Assembly: GCF_003385895.1 (NCBI RefSeq)
Contig: NZ_QRDQ01000008.1
Span: forward strand, 988,354 to 1,052,353
From: Flavobacterium cutihirudinis
Lineage (GTDB): Bacteria; Bacteroidota; Bacteroidia; Flavobacteriales; Flavobacteriaceae
DNA length: 64,000 bases
Reading direction: 5' to 3'
Each line of letters begins with the position of its first letter. The stretch's first letter is position 1. Below the pieces are notes generated by a model, which saw only the letters and a list, made by a program, of their open reading frames with translations, was not told the origin of the DNA and ran no database searches. Both the position numbers and the translations under genes were made by a program. Of the stretch, positions 52,173 through 60,707 are shown one piece after another.

Positions 52173-54746
52173 TTAGAACGGATAATTTATTCCAAAATTT
52201 AAAACCGAATGACCAAAATTGTATTCTTTAAACCATCTGTCTCCCTTCTCATGCGCCGGATTATAGGTCTTGAAGCCCAAATCTAATCGGACAACAAAAA
52301 AGCTTAAATCGTATCGTAATCCAAATCCGGAGCCTAAAGCAATTTCAGCTAAATCGTTTACGTTGTCAAATTTTGCCTTCTCATCGATGACATTATCGAG
52401 CACATTCCAGATATTTCCGGCATCTGCAAAGATTGCTCCTTTGACATCGCCAAGAATCCTGAAACGAAATTCAGCACTTAATGCAATCTTCATATTGGCC
52501 TCATTAAAATCGTCTAATGCATCTGTGCTTCCCGGTCCTAATGAATAAGGTTGCCACGCACGATTATCATTTGAACCTCCAGAATAATAACTTCGTGAAA
52601 ACGGAATGTAATTGGAGTTTCCAAAAGGAATTGCAATTCCAAAAAAGCTTCTTACGGCCAGTACTTTTTCTTTTCCAAAGTCCCAGTGTTTGATATAATC
52701 AAATTCGGTCTTGATATATTCTGAGTATTCAAGGTTGAATATCTCATAATTGCCATTAACATTTTTAGGTAAACTTGCAATATTTGAAACCGCTGATAAT
52801 AAGGTACCAGCCGATTCTATTTTGGTTTTAAACTGATAGAAATTGTTGTCTGCAAGATCTTTTTTAGTCGTTTTGGTAAAAGTATAACTTGTTGCCAAAA
52901 TGAAGTCGTTTTCGGTCAAACGCACTCTTCGTTCTTCGATGCTTTCTACGTCTTGATACTGTGGATCGCCTGGTCTAAGGGTTGTTTTATTATTAAAAAC
53001 ATCGTTTGTAAAACCTGTGGTTCCTTCCGGTATTGTTAAGTTCTTATGTATTTGTTCTTCTGGGGTGTCTCCCCAGTTAAGAGGGTCAGTATTGTAATCC
53101 CGACCAATCCCATTCAATTCATCATAAGAAGAAGTGTAAACATTAAAATAATTACCCGGATTTAAATTACGTACATATTGTGCATTAAGTAATTCAAGTT
53201 TTGCTGTATTGTGTCGTTTTGGAGACCAGTTATAGGAGATTCCACCGGTAAAGTTTTCTTTGTCCAGACCGATATTTCGTTGTTTAGAAAAACCGCTTGA
53301 GATTGAAGTAGAAGGGATCATCCTTTTCGGAATTATTTTTTCAGTTCCAAAAGGGAGTAATATTCTCGGAAAGTTCAGTTTTACATCTACTCCGTATTCA
53401 GAAACATTAAAGAAAGTATTATTAGGATTTGCCATATCCTTGGATGAACCGATATTCATTCGGGTCGAAATTTCAAGAGTTTCGGCACGATTAAATACAT
53501 TTCGAATTGTTTCAGAAAGACTGGCTCCAATACCAAAATCCTGAATATTAGAATGCGTTAAATCTAAAGTTGCTCCAAGACTGTATTTTTTTCTTGGCGT
53601 AAGGTAAACATTGGCAATTAAGGATTGCGCTGTAGAATCTCTTTTGTCAACTTCATATTGTATTGAAGGATAGTTGAAAATTTTCAGGTTGTTTAAGTAA
53701 CGTGAAGAAAGTGTAGTTCTGGTGTCAGAGAATGTACTTCCTTTAGTAATAAAAACAGCATCTGTAATAGCGCGTGGTTTGTATCTCAGTTTTTTATAAC
53801 TGTACAAATTAAAGTTATTGTACGTTACGCTATCGTTGATTTTGGTTTTTGCATTCGCCGGAGAATAATCGGTGTAAATATTTACATCGCTTATCTTGTA
53901 TAATTTAAAAGGTTCTGTTCGGCTGGAATCTCTTTCCTGAATTGTATTGTTGTTGATGATTAGATTTACGTCGGCTTGGTTTTTTTTGCCAATTGTATCA
54001 ATATCAAAAGTTACATAGGTCGGCTGGAAATAGTAAGCCCCATTATTTCTGAAATAAGTCGTAATACGGTTTTTTTCTTCTTCAAAATCAGATGTCTTAT
54101 ATTGGTTTCCTGATTTTAAAACGGAAGGTTCTTTACTTGCTTTATAAAGTGAGTCTAACGCTGGAGTTGCGATAGTGGTGCGAATAGAATCTAATTTGTA
54201 AGCAGGTCCGGTTGTAATATTGTAGTTTATTTTTGCTTTTTTAAATCCAACACTGTCAATATCATAATCTGTTTTTACATTAAAATAGCCATTATTGAAA
54301 TAATAATATTTTAATCTTAATAAAGTTTTTTTAGTTTTTGATGTGTCAATAATTACAGGAGCTTCACCAGTATTTTTTAAGAAATCATGAATACCTTTGT
54401 ATAAAAAAGACTGCCCGAGACGATCTACTTGCTTTGCAGATAAAACTTTTGACCAATTTTCATATCTGCCAGGATGATTCGTAAATCTCGCCTTATACGT
54501 AGAATCCGGATTTAAATTGGCTAAATTGTATAAATTCAAACGCAATTTATAGCCAAGTAATTTCCCATTCGGTTTTTGATACATTTGATTGGTTGCAATT
54601 TCATCATTTGTATTCTTTCCATTTACAAGGATATTATTTTTTAAAAGAAGATTTTTTCCATCTGGAACTCTTTTTACGGCATTACAAGCGCAAATAAGTA
54701 TTGCTATTAGAATAAATGCTATTATTTTTGTAGAATTCTTTTTCAA
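52173..54746 (-). CDS. tamL: TamA/BamA-like Omp85 outer-membrane lipoprotein (TamL type)
   Basis: An Omp85-superfamily barrel protein that probably helps insert outer-membrane proteins or move lipids. Unlike TamA it carries a lipobox (ILICAC, Cys21), as in the Bacteroidota-specific TamL group. The 857 residues contain POTRA-like modules (~25-390; FNNGYFNVKTDYDID, FRNNGAYYFQPTYV) and a C-terminal 16-strand barrel with the Omp85 motifs, including ASAEFRFRILGDVKGAIFADAGNIW-like strands and a terminal aromatic (NYPF). The start is TTG (54744-54746). No tamB-like gene is adjacent in the window. It diverges from an RNA methyltransferase gene. Confidence 0.86.
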   Translation of the reverse strand: MKKNSTKIIAFILIAILICACNAVKRVPDGKNLLLKNNILVNGKNTNDEIATNQMYQKPNGKLLGYKLRLNLYNLANLNPDSTYKARFTNHPGRYENWSKVLSAKQVDRLGQSFLYKGIHDFLKNTGEAPVIIDTSKTKKTLLRLKYYYFNNGYFNVKTDYDIDSVGFKKAKINYNITTGPAYKLDSIRTTIATPALDSLYKASKEPSVLKSGNQYKTSDFEEEKNRITTYFRNNGAYYFQPTYVTFDIDTIGKKNQADVNLIINNNTIQERDSSRTEPFKLYKISDVNIYTDYSPANAKTKINDSVTYNNFNLYSYKKLRYKPRAITDAVFITKGSTFSDTRTTLSSRYLNNLKIFNYPSIQYEVDKRDSTAQSLIANVYLTPRKKYSLGATLDLTHSNIQDFGIGASLSETIRNVFNRAETLEISTRMNIGSSKDMANPNNTFFNVSEYGVDVKLNFPRILLPFGTEKIIPKRMIPSTSISSGFSKQRNIGLDKENFTGGISYNWSPKRHNTAKLELLNAQYVRNLNPGNYFNVYTSSYDELNGIGRDYNTDPLNWGDTPEEQIHKNLTIPEGTTGFTNDVFNNKTTLRPGDPQYQDVESIEERRVRLTENDFILATSYTFTKTTKKDLADNNFYQFKTKIESAGTLLSAVSNIASLPKNVNGNYEIFNLEYSEYIKTEFDYIKHWDFGKEKVLAVRSFFGIAIPFGNSNYIPFSRSYYSGGSNDNRAWQPYSLGPGSTDALDDFNEANMKIALSAEFRFRILGDVKGAIFADAGNIWNVLDNVIDEKAKFDNVNDLAEIALGSGFGLRYDLSFFVVRLDLGFKTYNPAHEKGDRWFKEYNFGHSVLNFGINYPF

Positions 54747-54783
54747 GTGGTCTTAAATATTTAATTCAAAAGTACATTATTTT

Positions 54784-55512
54784 ATGGTTAGTAAAAACCA
54801 AATAAAACTTATCTCGGGTTTACATCAAAAAAAGCAGCGTTTCGCCAATCAATTATTTTTTGCCGAAGGAGTAAAAGTAATTCAGGAATTGTTGCAATCC
54901 AATTTTGAATTAGAGCATTTATACACCACGCAAAATGATTTTGCTGCTGTTCATTCTTCAAAAAGAACGCTTATTAACGAACAGGAGCTTAAGAAAATAA
55001 GTGCGTTGTCGACTCCAAATTCCTGTTTAGCAGTCTTCAAAATTCCTGCCGAAAATAAAATTATCGATTCAGGATTAATTTTGGCATTAGACGACATTCG
55101 TGATCCGGGAAACTTAGGCACTATTTTGCGTCTTTGTGACTGGTTTGGCATCAAACAAATTATTTGCTCTAAAGAGACCGTAGATATTTTTAACCCAAAA
55201 GTCGTTCAGGCTACAATGGGATCTATTGCCAGAGTAAATGTAAATTATGTTGATTTGAAATCCTTTGTCGATCAAACATTATTGCCTGTTTTTGGGACAT
55301 TTATGGACGGAGAAAACATTTATAAATCAAACCTGCCTCAAAATGGTATCATTATTATGGGTAATGAAGCCAATGGTATTTCAGCAGAAATTGAAAAAAT
55401 GGTAACCAGCCGACTGACAATTCCAAGATTTGGTGAACTTCAAAAAACCGAAAGTTTAAATGTAGCTACCGCAACAGCAATTATTCTCAGTGAATTTAAA
55501 CGAAATAGTTAG
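54784..55512 (+). CDS. TrmH/SpoU-family RNA 2'-O-methyltransferase
   Basis: An AdoMet-dependent SPOUT methyltransferase modifying rRNA or tRNA riboses. The N-terminal substrate-binding domain (~1-90) has QRFANQLFFAEGVKVIQE. The catalytic domain shows motif 1 RDPGNLGTILRLCDWFG, motif 2 IIIMGNEANGIS and motif 3 LNVATATAI. The 242-residue length fits. The exact target nucleoside cannot be assigned. It is convergent with porT (9-nt gap). Confidence 0.92.
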   Translation: MVSKNQIKLISGLHQKKQRFANQLFFAEGVKVIQELLQSNFELEHLYTTQNDFAAVHSSKRTLINEQELKKISALSTPNSCLAVFKIPAENKIIDSGLILALDDIRDPGNLGTILRLCDWFGIKQIICSKETVDIFNPKVVQATMGSIARVNVNYVDLKSFVDQTLLPVFGTFMDGENIYKSNLPQNGIIIMGNEANGISAEIEKMVTSRLTIPRFGELQKTESLNVATATAIILSEFKRNS

Positions 55513-55521
55513 GTATTTGTT

Positions 55522-56235
55522 TTAATGAAAAGTAAAATTTATTAAAATAGCTCTGGATTTCATTGAATCAATGTTATCTGTGTAGCCACTTGGTAACGGC
55601 GGATTATCTCTGATAAGTTCATCAGTGATGCCAAAAAGACCTCTAACTGAAGGAGAAAAGATGAAATATTCAGTAAAAATATCAATTCCAACGCCCATTT
55701 CATATGCAGCTGTCCAGGATTTTACTCTAAATTTTCCTTCACTGTTATCATCCTGAGATTTTGAATTACTGGATAAATTCAAAGTTGTTGACATTCCTCC
55801 AACTAAATAAGGTCGGATATTTCCGGTACGTAATGCTGAAAATTTCAGTAACAAAGGAAAGTGAATGTAGGTACTGTTTACTTCTCTTAAATAATCTTTT
55901 TCTAAATCGCCAACACCAGGAAAGTACAAATCACGTTTGGTGTAATACAAACCTGGTTCGAATCGTAGATTGATGTATTCCTGCAATCTCAGGTCTGCAA
56001 CAACACCAACATTAAATCCAGTAGTTTTTTTTACCTGAATGTCAGCTTGTGGAGGAGTTTTATAATCGAATTTAAAGTCAAAACTGTTAAAGCCCAAATA
56101 GTATCCAAAATAGACACGTTGTTTTTGCCAGTTTTCAAGATTGATAATCGGATCTTTGCTAAACATACTTTTAGCAAATTGAGAATATCCATTTGTCGAT
56201 AAGACTAATAAAATTACGATTACTGTTTTTTTCAT
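55522..56235 (-). CDS. porT: type IX secretion/gliding protein PorT (SprT), outer-membrane beta-barrel
   Basis: A porin-like barrel of the PorT/SprT family, needed for type IX protein secretion and gliding motility in Bacteroidota. The 237-residue protein has a signal peptide (MKKTVIVILLVLSTNGYSQ), then KDPIINLENWQKQRVYFGYYLGFN and alternating strands ending ILINFTFH with a terminal aromatic. I start at the ATG at 56233-56235, 1 nt after the ubiE stop; the upstream frame runs into ubiE. Translation is therefore coupled to ubiE. Other T9SS genes are not in the window. Confidence 0.85.
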   Translation of the reverse strand: MKKTVIVILLVLSTNGYSQFAKSMFSKDPIINLENWQKQRVYFGYYLGFNSFDFKFDYKTPPQADIQVKKTTGFNVGVVADLRLQEYINLRFEPGLYYTKRDLYFPGVGDLEKDYLREVNSTYIHFPLLLKFSALRTGNIRPYLVGGMSTTLNLSSNSKSQDDNSEGKFRVKSWTAAYEMGVGIDIFTEYFIFSPSVRGLFGITDELIRDNPPLPSGYTDNIDSMKSRAILINFTFH

Positions 56236-56236
56236 A

Positions 56237-56968
56237 CTATTTTTTAGAAGCAGAATAAATGGTTGCAACTCCAAAAGTTTGAGGCATAGCCACAACATCT
56301 ATAAACCCAATTTTTCTTAAAATATTGTTTAAAGCTTCTCCGTAAGGAAAAACAGCTGCCGATTCGGATAGATAACCGTAAGCCGAATTATCTTTCGAAA
56401 ATAATTTTCCAATTATTGGGAGTATGTTTTTGCTGTAAAATTTATAGCCTTGTTTATAAGGTGTTTTGTCCGGAACAGAAGTTTCCAAAATAACAAATAC
56501 ACCGTTTGGTTTTAAAACTCTAAGGATTTCAGCAAAACCTTTTTCCAGGTTTTCGAAATTTCGAACCCCAAAGCCAACAGTTATAGCGTCAAAATAATTT
56601 TCCTCAAAAGGAATGTTTTCTGAATCTCCTAAAACAAGGTCAATTACATTTGAAAGCTTTTTTTCTTCTACTTTCTTTTTTCCAACCTCAAGCATTCCTG
56701 CAGAAATGTCCAGACCAATTATTTTATCGGCTTTGGTTTGTGCCATTAAAATAGCAAGATCACCAGTTCCTGTTGCAATGTCAAGAATGATTTTTGGTTT
56801 GGTATCTGAGACTATTTTTAATACTTTTTTGCGCCATTTTACGTCAATTCCAAAAGAAATGACACGATTCAAATTATCATAGTTTCCCGAGATGTTATCA
56901 AACATTTGGGCAACCTGCTCTTTTTTGCCTAAAGAAGAGTCTTTATATGGAGTTATTTTTTCAGACAT
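56237..56968 (-). CDS. ubiE: demethylmenaquinone methyltransferase (UbiE/MenG)
   Basis: A class I AdoMet methyltransferase for the last step of menaquinone synthesis; flavobacteria respire with menaquinone, so the ubiquinone role is not expected. The 243 residues contain the family signature [19 protein letters not shown], motif I ([12 protein letters not shown]), [26 protein letters not shown] and the usual C-terminal [11 protein letters not shown]. porT follows immediately. The upstream region is a long gene-free stretch. Confidence 0.95.
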   Translation of the reverse strand: MSEKITPYKDSSLGKKEQVAQMFDNISGNYDNLNRVISFGIDVKWRKKVLKIVSDTKPKIILDIATGTGDLAILMAQTKADKIIGLDISAGMLEVGKKKVEEKKLSNVIDLVLGDSENIPFEENYFDAITVGFGVRNFENLEKGFAEILRVLKPNGVFVILETSVPDKTPYKQGYKFYSKNILPIIGKLFSKDNSAYGYLSESAAVFPYGEALNNILRKIGFIDVVAMPQTFGVATIYSASKK

Positions 56969-57099
56969 TTTTTTTATTTAGGCAAATATAATACAATCTG
57001 ACTTAACTGTTATTGGCTTTTTCGATTTGTAAAATAAATGTTTAAAAAGAAGTAAATCTGATTGTCTTTTTTATCTGATTTTGGTGTCTGGATCAGCCT

Positions 57100-57143
57100 C
57101 ACTAAAAGTAGGTATTTTTAAAAAATCACTAAAATCGGGTATT
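57100..57143. promoter_or_regulatory. paired direct repeat CACTAAAA-nnn-GGTATT
   Basis: CACTAAAAGTAGGTATT (57100-57116) and CACTAAAATCGGGTATT (57127-57143) match in 14 of 17 positions and start 27 bp apart. A regulator-binding array is the simplest reading. Confidence 0.5.
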
Positions 57144-57370
57144 GTGAAGTGTAGAATTTATAGTCACATTTGCTAAAGATAAACGATTAAAATTTTAAGG
57201 ATTGATAATAATACAATAACTTAAATCAAATGAGTGCTTTGTTTTGCGTTAGCAAATTCATTTGTTCTTGTAAGTAGTTTTTACAGTACTAATTTTTAAA
57301 TGGTACTTTTTTTTAAAACGCAAAATACGTTCTTAGGATTAAATTTGTTTTTGGAAATTTTAATTTTCTT

Positions 57371-57415
57371 GCCTTTAATATCTTAGTGGTATTTGTTATT
57401 AAAGGCTCTTTTTGA
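57371..57415 (+). terminator. terminator-like hairpin in the gene-free region
   Basis: GCCTTTAATA (57371-57380) is perfectly complementary to TATTAAAGGC (57397-57406), with a 16-nt loop, followed by TCTTTTTG on the plus strand. No protein gene precedes it, so it could end a small RNA. Confidence 0.42.
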
Positions 57416-57522
57416 GAGTTGTTCTCAAATAAAATGTTATTCAGTTTTGACAGATGTTTTATTATTTGTCATTTTTTTTACAAAAACTATTGCCTGAGTA
57501 AGTGTTGTTTAATCAGTCTTTT

Positions 57523-57553
57523 AAAAAACATCCTCCAAAAGAGGATGTTTTTT
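57523..57553 (-). terminator. rho-independent terminator of folA
   Basis: AAAAAACATCCTC (57523-57535) pairs with GAGGATGTTTTTT (57541-57553) around a 5-nt loop. T-runs are present on both strands, so it can also stop plus-strand transcripts. It abuts the folA stop codon. Confidence 0.9.
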
Positions 57554-58035
57554 TATTTTCGGATGTAAGTTTCGTAAGTGTAATCGTAAAGATGTTTTTC
57601 ATCTTTAAAATTTTCTTCTGTTTCTACAAGCTGCCATTCATTTTCTTTGATTTTTGGAAAAAATGTATCAGCATCAAATGTATGATGTACTTTGGTTATT
57701 TCGATAATATCCGTAAATGGCAATCCAAGGTTGTAGATTTCGCCTCCGCCAATAATGTAAGAGTCTTCATTTTCCGGACATAAAGCGATTGCTTTTTCGA
57801 TACTATCGACAACAATACAACCTTCTGGTTTATAATCACTCTGGCGAGTAATTACAATATGAGTTCTGTTTGGTAAAGGTTTAGGGAAACTTTCGAAAGT
57901 TTTTCTTCCCATTATAATATGATGATTCGTTGTTAATGATTTGAATCGCTTGAAGTCATTTGGCAGATGCCAAACTAATTCGTTGTTTTTTCCAAGTGCA
58001 TTGTTTTCGGCAACAGCCGCTATCATTATAATCAT
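57553..58035 (-). CDS. folA: dihydrofolate reductase
   Basis: It reduces dihydrofolate to tetrahydrofolate with NADPH, restoring the cofactor used by thymidylate synthase, whose gene is 0.9 kb away. The 160 residues have the family signatures IAAVAENNALGKNNELVWHLPND (Trp and Asp of the active site), IIMGRKTFESF, IVITR and IIGGGEIYN. The start at 58033-58035 gives MIIMIAAVAE; the second Met is also possible. It lies 12 nt downstream of the 2TM-domain gene and is probably co-transcribed. Confidence 0.95.
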   Translation of the reverse strand: MIIMIAAVAENNALGKNNELVWHLPNDFKRFKSLTTNHHIIMGRKTFESFPKPLPNRTHIVITRQSDYKPEGCIVVDSIEKAIALCPENEDSYIIGGGEIYNLGLPFTDIIEITKVHHTFDADTFFPKIKENEWQLVETEENFKDEKHLYDYTYETYIRK

Positions 58036-58047
58036 GGTATTCTAAAA

Positions 58048-58392
58048 CTAAATTTTATTTTCGGAATCATCATTTATTTTAGACTCTAATTGACTGATTC
58101 TTTTTTGTTGTAATGCGACAAGTCTGTCAATTTGCTCTCGTTCCCATTTTTTATTCATAAAGCGATCCGTAATATAGACTTTTATAAAGTGTAATATGAA
58201 AAGGAAGAACCATATGGTAATACCCCAAATGCACCAATTGTGAGTTGAATTTGCTCCAAATCCAAAAAATCTATTAGCTATAAATAAAAAAAGGCTTCCT
58301 AAAAGAAAAAGTACAAAATGAAAGTATAAAATTTTCTTTTGCCTAATTCGTTTTCTGGCGTATTCATATTGCTCGTGTACTTCTTTTTCCAT
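58048..58392 (-). CDS. 2TM-domain membrane protein
   Basis: A 114-residue protein with two adjacent hydrophobic helices (about 20-38 and 50-72) between a charged N-terminus (EVHEQYEYARKRIRQKK) and a basic coiled-coil-like C-terminus (WEREQIDRLVALQQKRISQLESK). This is the 2TM domain layout found in Bacteroidota membrane proteins and at the N-terminus of some LytS-like kinases. Function is unknown. It is co-directional with folA, with a 12-nt gap. Confidence 0.72.
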   Translation of the reverse strand: MEKEVHEQYEYARKRIRQKKILYFHFVLFLLGSLFLFIANRFFGFGANSTHNWCIWGITIWFFLFILHFIKVYITDRFMNKKWEREQIDRLVALQQKRISQLESKINDDSENKI

Positions 58393-58577
58393 AAGATAAT
58401 AAATGAATGAGGTTATAAAGTTAAAATTTATTTTGAAATCATAGTCTTTTGAATGTAGAATATTTGGGTTGTAATGAGTTAAGAGTTTGAAATTCAGAAT
58501 TTTTCAAGGATTATTTTATGGGGATAATAAAAAAAATATTAGGTTTTTGTCATAGTCGTAAATCGAGCATGTAGATA

Positions 58578-58607
58578 TTGAATGTTTATTGGTTTTGTTT
58601 AATTTAG
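58578..58607 (+). promoter_or_regulatory. candidate promoter of the CBM48 protein gene
   Basis: TTG at 58578-58580 and TAATTTAG at 58600-58607 are 19 nt apart; the -7 box has one mismatch to TAnnTTTG. The ATG follows 27 nt later. Confidence 0.42.
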
Positions 58608-58634
58608 TTGTATAAATCTAAAAACTAAACAGTT

Positions 58635-58931
58635 ATGTCTTTAAAGAAACAATTTATCAAAACAAAACCGGTAGTAAAAGTTACTTTTTCTATTGATGCG
58701 AAAGATGCAAGTACAGCTGCTGTAGTTGGAGATTTCAATAATTGGAATCCAGAAGAAGGAACTTTGAGTAAATTAAAAAATGGAACTTTTAAAGCGACTT
58801 ACGACTTAGTAAAAGACGCTATTTACGAGTTTAAGTATTTAATTGATGGAGTATATGTTAATGAGCCTGAAGCTGATTCATATAAATGGAATGATTTTGC
58901 AGGAAGCGAAAACAGTGTTTTAGCAGTATAA
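58635..58931 (+). CDS. stand-alone CBM48/isoamylase-early-set domain protein
   Basis: A 98-residue cytoplasmic protein made of a single early-set/CBM48 domain like that of AMPK beta and glycogen-branching enzymes. VTFSIDAKDASTAAVVGDFNNWN and FKYLIDGVYVNEPEAD are the family core, including the aromatic residues that stack on alpha-glucans. There is no catalytic domain. It may bind glycogen or have lost sugar binding. No glycogen genes are nearby; it lies between folA and thyA with its own promoter and terminator. Confidence 0.85.
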   Translation: MSLKKQFIKTKPVVKVTFSIDAKDASTAAVVGDFNNWNPEEGTLSKLKNGTFKATYDLVKDAIYEFKYLIDGVYVNEPEADSYKWNDFAGSENSVLAV

Positions 58932-58963
58932 AAAAATCCGCTTAAATTCTAAGCGGATTTTTT
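58931..58963. terminator. bidirectional terminator between the CBM48 gene and thyA
   Basis: A 14-bp stem, AAAAAATCCGCTTA (58931-58944) with TAAGCGGATTTTTT (58950-58963), has a 5-nt loop and U-runs in both directions, serving both convergent genes. Confidence 0.93.
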
Positions 58964-58979
58964 ATAACTTTTATTCTAT

Positions 58980-59831
58980 TTATACAGCAACACTTCCTTT
59001 TATTCCTGGATGTGGCTCGTAGTCGACAAGGGTAAAATCATTGAAATTAAAATCAAAAATGTTTTTAATCGCTGGATTTAAAATCATTTTTGGTAATGGT
59101 TTTGGTTCTCTTGAAAGCTGTAGTTCCAATTGATCAAAATGATTGTTGTAAATGTGTGCATCTCCAAAAGTGTGAATAAAATCTCCTGCTTCAAGATCGC
59201 AAACCTGAGCAATCATCATAGTTAACAATGCATAAGAAGCAATATTAAAAGGAACACCCAAAAAGATATCAGCACTTCTTTGGTATAATTGACAAGATAA
59301 TTTTCCTTTAGTTTCTCCTTTTTCTAAATCTGGAGCAGCTACATAAAATTGGAAAAAGGCATGACAAGGAGGTAAAGCAGCCTTGTTGTTAGCTACATTT
59401 TCTTCAAAAGATTTTTTTGTGTCTGGCAGAACAGATGGATTCCATGCAGAAACCAGCATTCTTCTGCTGTTAGGATTTGTTTTTAATTCAGTAATCAATT
59501 CTGAAATCTGGTCAATTTCTTCGCTGTTCCAGTTTCTCCACTGATGTCCGTAAACAGGCCCCAAATCACCATTAGAATCAGCCCATTCATCCCAGATTTT
59601 CACTCCGTTTTCCTGAAGGTATTTAATATTTGTATCTCCTTTTAAAAACCAAAGCAATTCGTAAATGATTGATTTTAAATGTAGTTTTTTGGTTGTAACC
59701 ATTGGAAAGCCTTCACTTAAATCAAAACGCATCTGATAGCCAAAAACGCTTTTAGTACCGGTTCCGGTTCTGTCTCCTTTTTGATTGCCGTTTTCTAAAA
59801 CGTGTTTTACTAAATCTAAGTATTGCTTCAT
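58980..59831 (-). CDS. thyA: thymidylate synthase (ThyA type)
   Basis: It methylates dUMP to dTMP with 5,10-methylene-THF, producing dihydrofolate that FolA recycles. The 283 residues show the conserved [44 protein letters not shown] (catalytic Cys), [23 protein letters not shown] and HIYNNH stretches. The C-terminus IKGSVAV is typical. It lies downstream of the bifunctional nuclease gene, separated by a GTTTAATCG word palindrome. Confidence 0.97.
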   Translation of the reverse strand: MKQYLDLVKHVLENGNQKGDRTGTGTKSVFGYQMRFDLSEGFPMVTTKKLHLKSIIYELLWFLKGDTNIKYLQENGVKIWDEWADSNGDLGPVYGHQWRNWNSEEIDQISELITELKTNPNSRRMLVSAWNPSVLPDTKKSFEENVANNKAALPPCHAFFQFYVAAPDLEKGETKGKLSCQLYQRSADIFLGVPFNIASYALLTMMIAQVCDLEAGDFIHTFGDAHIYNNHFDQLELQLSREPKPLPKMILNPAIKNIFDFNFNDFTLVDYEPHPGIKGSVAV

Positions 59832-59835
59832 TTTT

Positions 59836-59915
59836 GTTTAATCGTTTAATCGTGGATTTGTTTAATTGTGAATTTGTTTAATCGATTTAACGAATAAACA
59901 GTTTAACGATTAAAC
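59836..59915. repeat. palindrome of GTTTAATCG words between the nuclease gene and thyA
   Basis: GTTTAATCG or GTTTAATTG occurs at 59836, 59844, 59860 and 59876 in one orientation; the right part holds the complement (CGATTTAACG; GTTTAA-CGA-TTAAAC at 59901-59915). It fills the intergenic gap and has no T-run or coding frame. Confidence 0.68.
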
Positions 59916-59921
59916 ATAAAT

Positions 59922-60545
59922 TTATCTTCTAGAGATTTCGTCTCTAATTTTAGCTGCTTTTTCATAATCTTCTTGTGCAACAGCTTGATCAAGAAGTTCA
60001 TTCAGTTCTTGTAAGGTATGTTTTGCGTAAACATCGCCAGACTGATTGCTTTCTTCTTCACGTCCAAAAGTTTCAGGATTCGAAAGTACATCATCAATTT
60101 CCTGAGCGCCCTGATCAGTGTCGGCAGTATTTGATTTTAAATAAATTCCGGCTTTGTCAAGGATGTTTTTGTAGGTAAAGATTGGTGCGTTGAAACGTAA
60201 TGCCAGTGCAATTGCATCTGAAGTTCTTGCATCAATTATTTCTTCTATTTTGTCTCTTTCGCAAATCAGGCTAGAGTAAAAAACACCATCAACAAGTTTG
60301 TGAATGATTACTTGCTTTACAACAATATCAAATCTTTCTGCGAAATTTTTGAATAAATCATGTGTTAACGGGCGAGGAGGTTTGATTTCTTTTTCTAAGG
60401 CAATAGCAATCGATTGGGCTTCAAATGCGCCAATTACGATAGGCAATTTTCTTTCACCATCAACTTCATTCAAAATCAATGCATATGCGCCATTTTGAGT
60501 TTGGCTGTATGAAATTCCTTTTATAGATAATTTTACTAGACTCAT
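59922..60545 (-). CDS. bifunctional nuclease family protein (DUF151) with UVR domain
   Basis: A 207-residue protein: BFN/DUF151 domain (~1-130; ALILNEVDGERKLPIVIGAFEAQSIA, DARTSDAIALALRFNAPIF) plus a C-terminal UvrB/UvrC-type UVR motif (~175-207; LDQAVAQEDYEKAAKIRDEI). Plant and bacterial BFN proteins have been reported to cut RNA and single-stranded DNA; the cellular role here is unproven. I start at the ATG at 60543-60545 (MSLVKLSIKGISY), since the longer frame adds non-conserved leader. It lies downstream of the etf terminator. Confidence 0.88.
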   Translation of the reverse strand: MSLVKLSIKGISYSQTQNGAYALILNEVDGERKLPIVIGAFEAQSIAIALEKEIKPPRPLTHDLFKNFAERFDIVVKQVIIHKLVDGVFYSSLICERDKIEEIIDARTSDAIALALRFNAPIFTYKNILDKAGIYLKSNTADTDQGAQEIDDVLSNPETFGREEESNQSGDVYAKHTLQELNELLDQAVAQEDYEKAAKIRDEISRR

Positions 60546-60641
60546 ATATGATTGTAAAAAGGGCACTTTGTGCCACATTTTAATACTATTTTTGATTGGA
60601 AAATAAAGGTGCAATTTTAATCAAAAAATATGGAACAAAAA

Positions 60642-60686
60642 AGCTGCCTTAAAACAAAGATACGATTATCTTGTTTTTAGGCAGCT
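60642..60686 (-). terminator. terminator of etfA
   Basis: AGCTGCCT (60642-60649) and AGGCAGCT (60679-60686) form the base of a long interrupted hairpin extended by AAAAC/GTTTT. On the minus strand a T-run follows. Confidence 0.85.
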
Positions 60687-60707
60687 ATAATATTAAGAAT
60701 TCTTAGA

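Larger units (their letters stand above)
56969..57522. other. gene-free region upstream of ubiE with repeats and a hairpin
   Basis: No frame of convincing length or composition lies here on either strand. It holds two CACTAAAA-nnn-GGTATT direct repeats and a 10-bp hairpin followed by TCTTTTTG, plus a TAAATTTG box at 57340-57347 on the plus strand just before the hairpin. It could contain the ubiE promoter region and a small RNA gene. Confidence 0.5.

Noticed and set aside
55945..55965. tRNA T-loop-like GGTTCGAATC sequence
   Set aside because: It lies inside porT on the coding region with no acceptor, D or anticodon arms around it.
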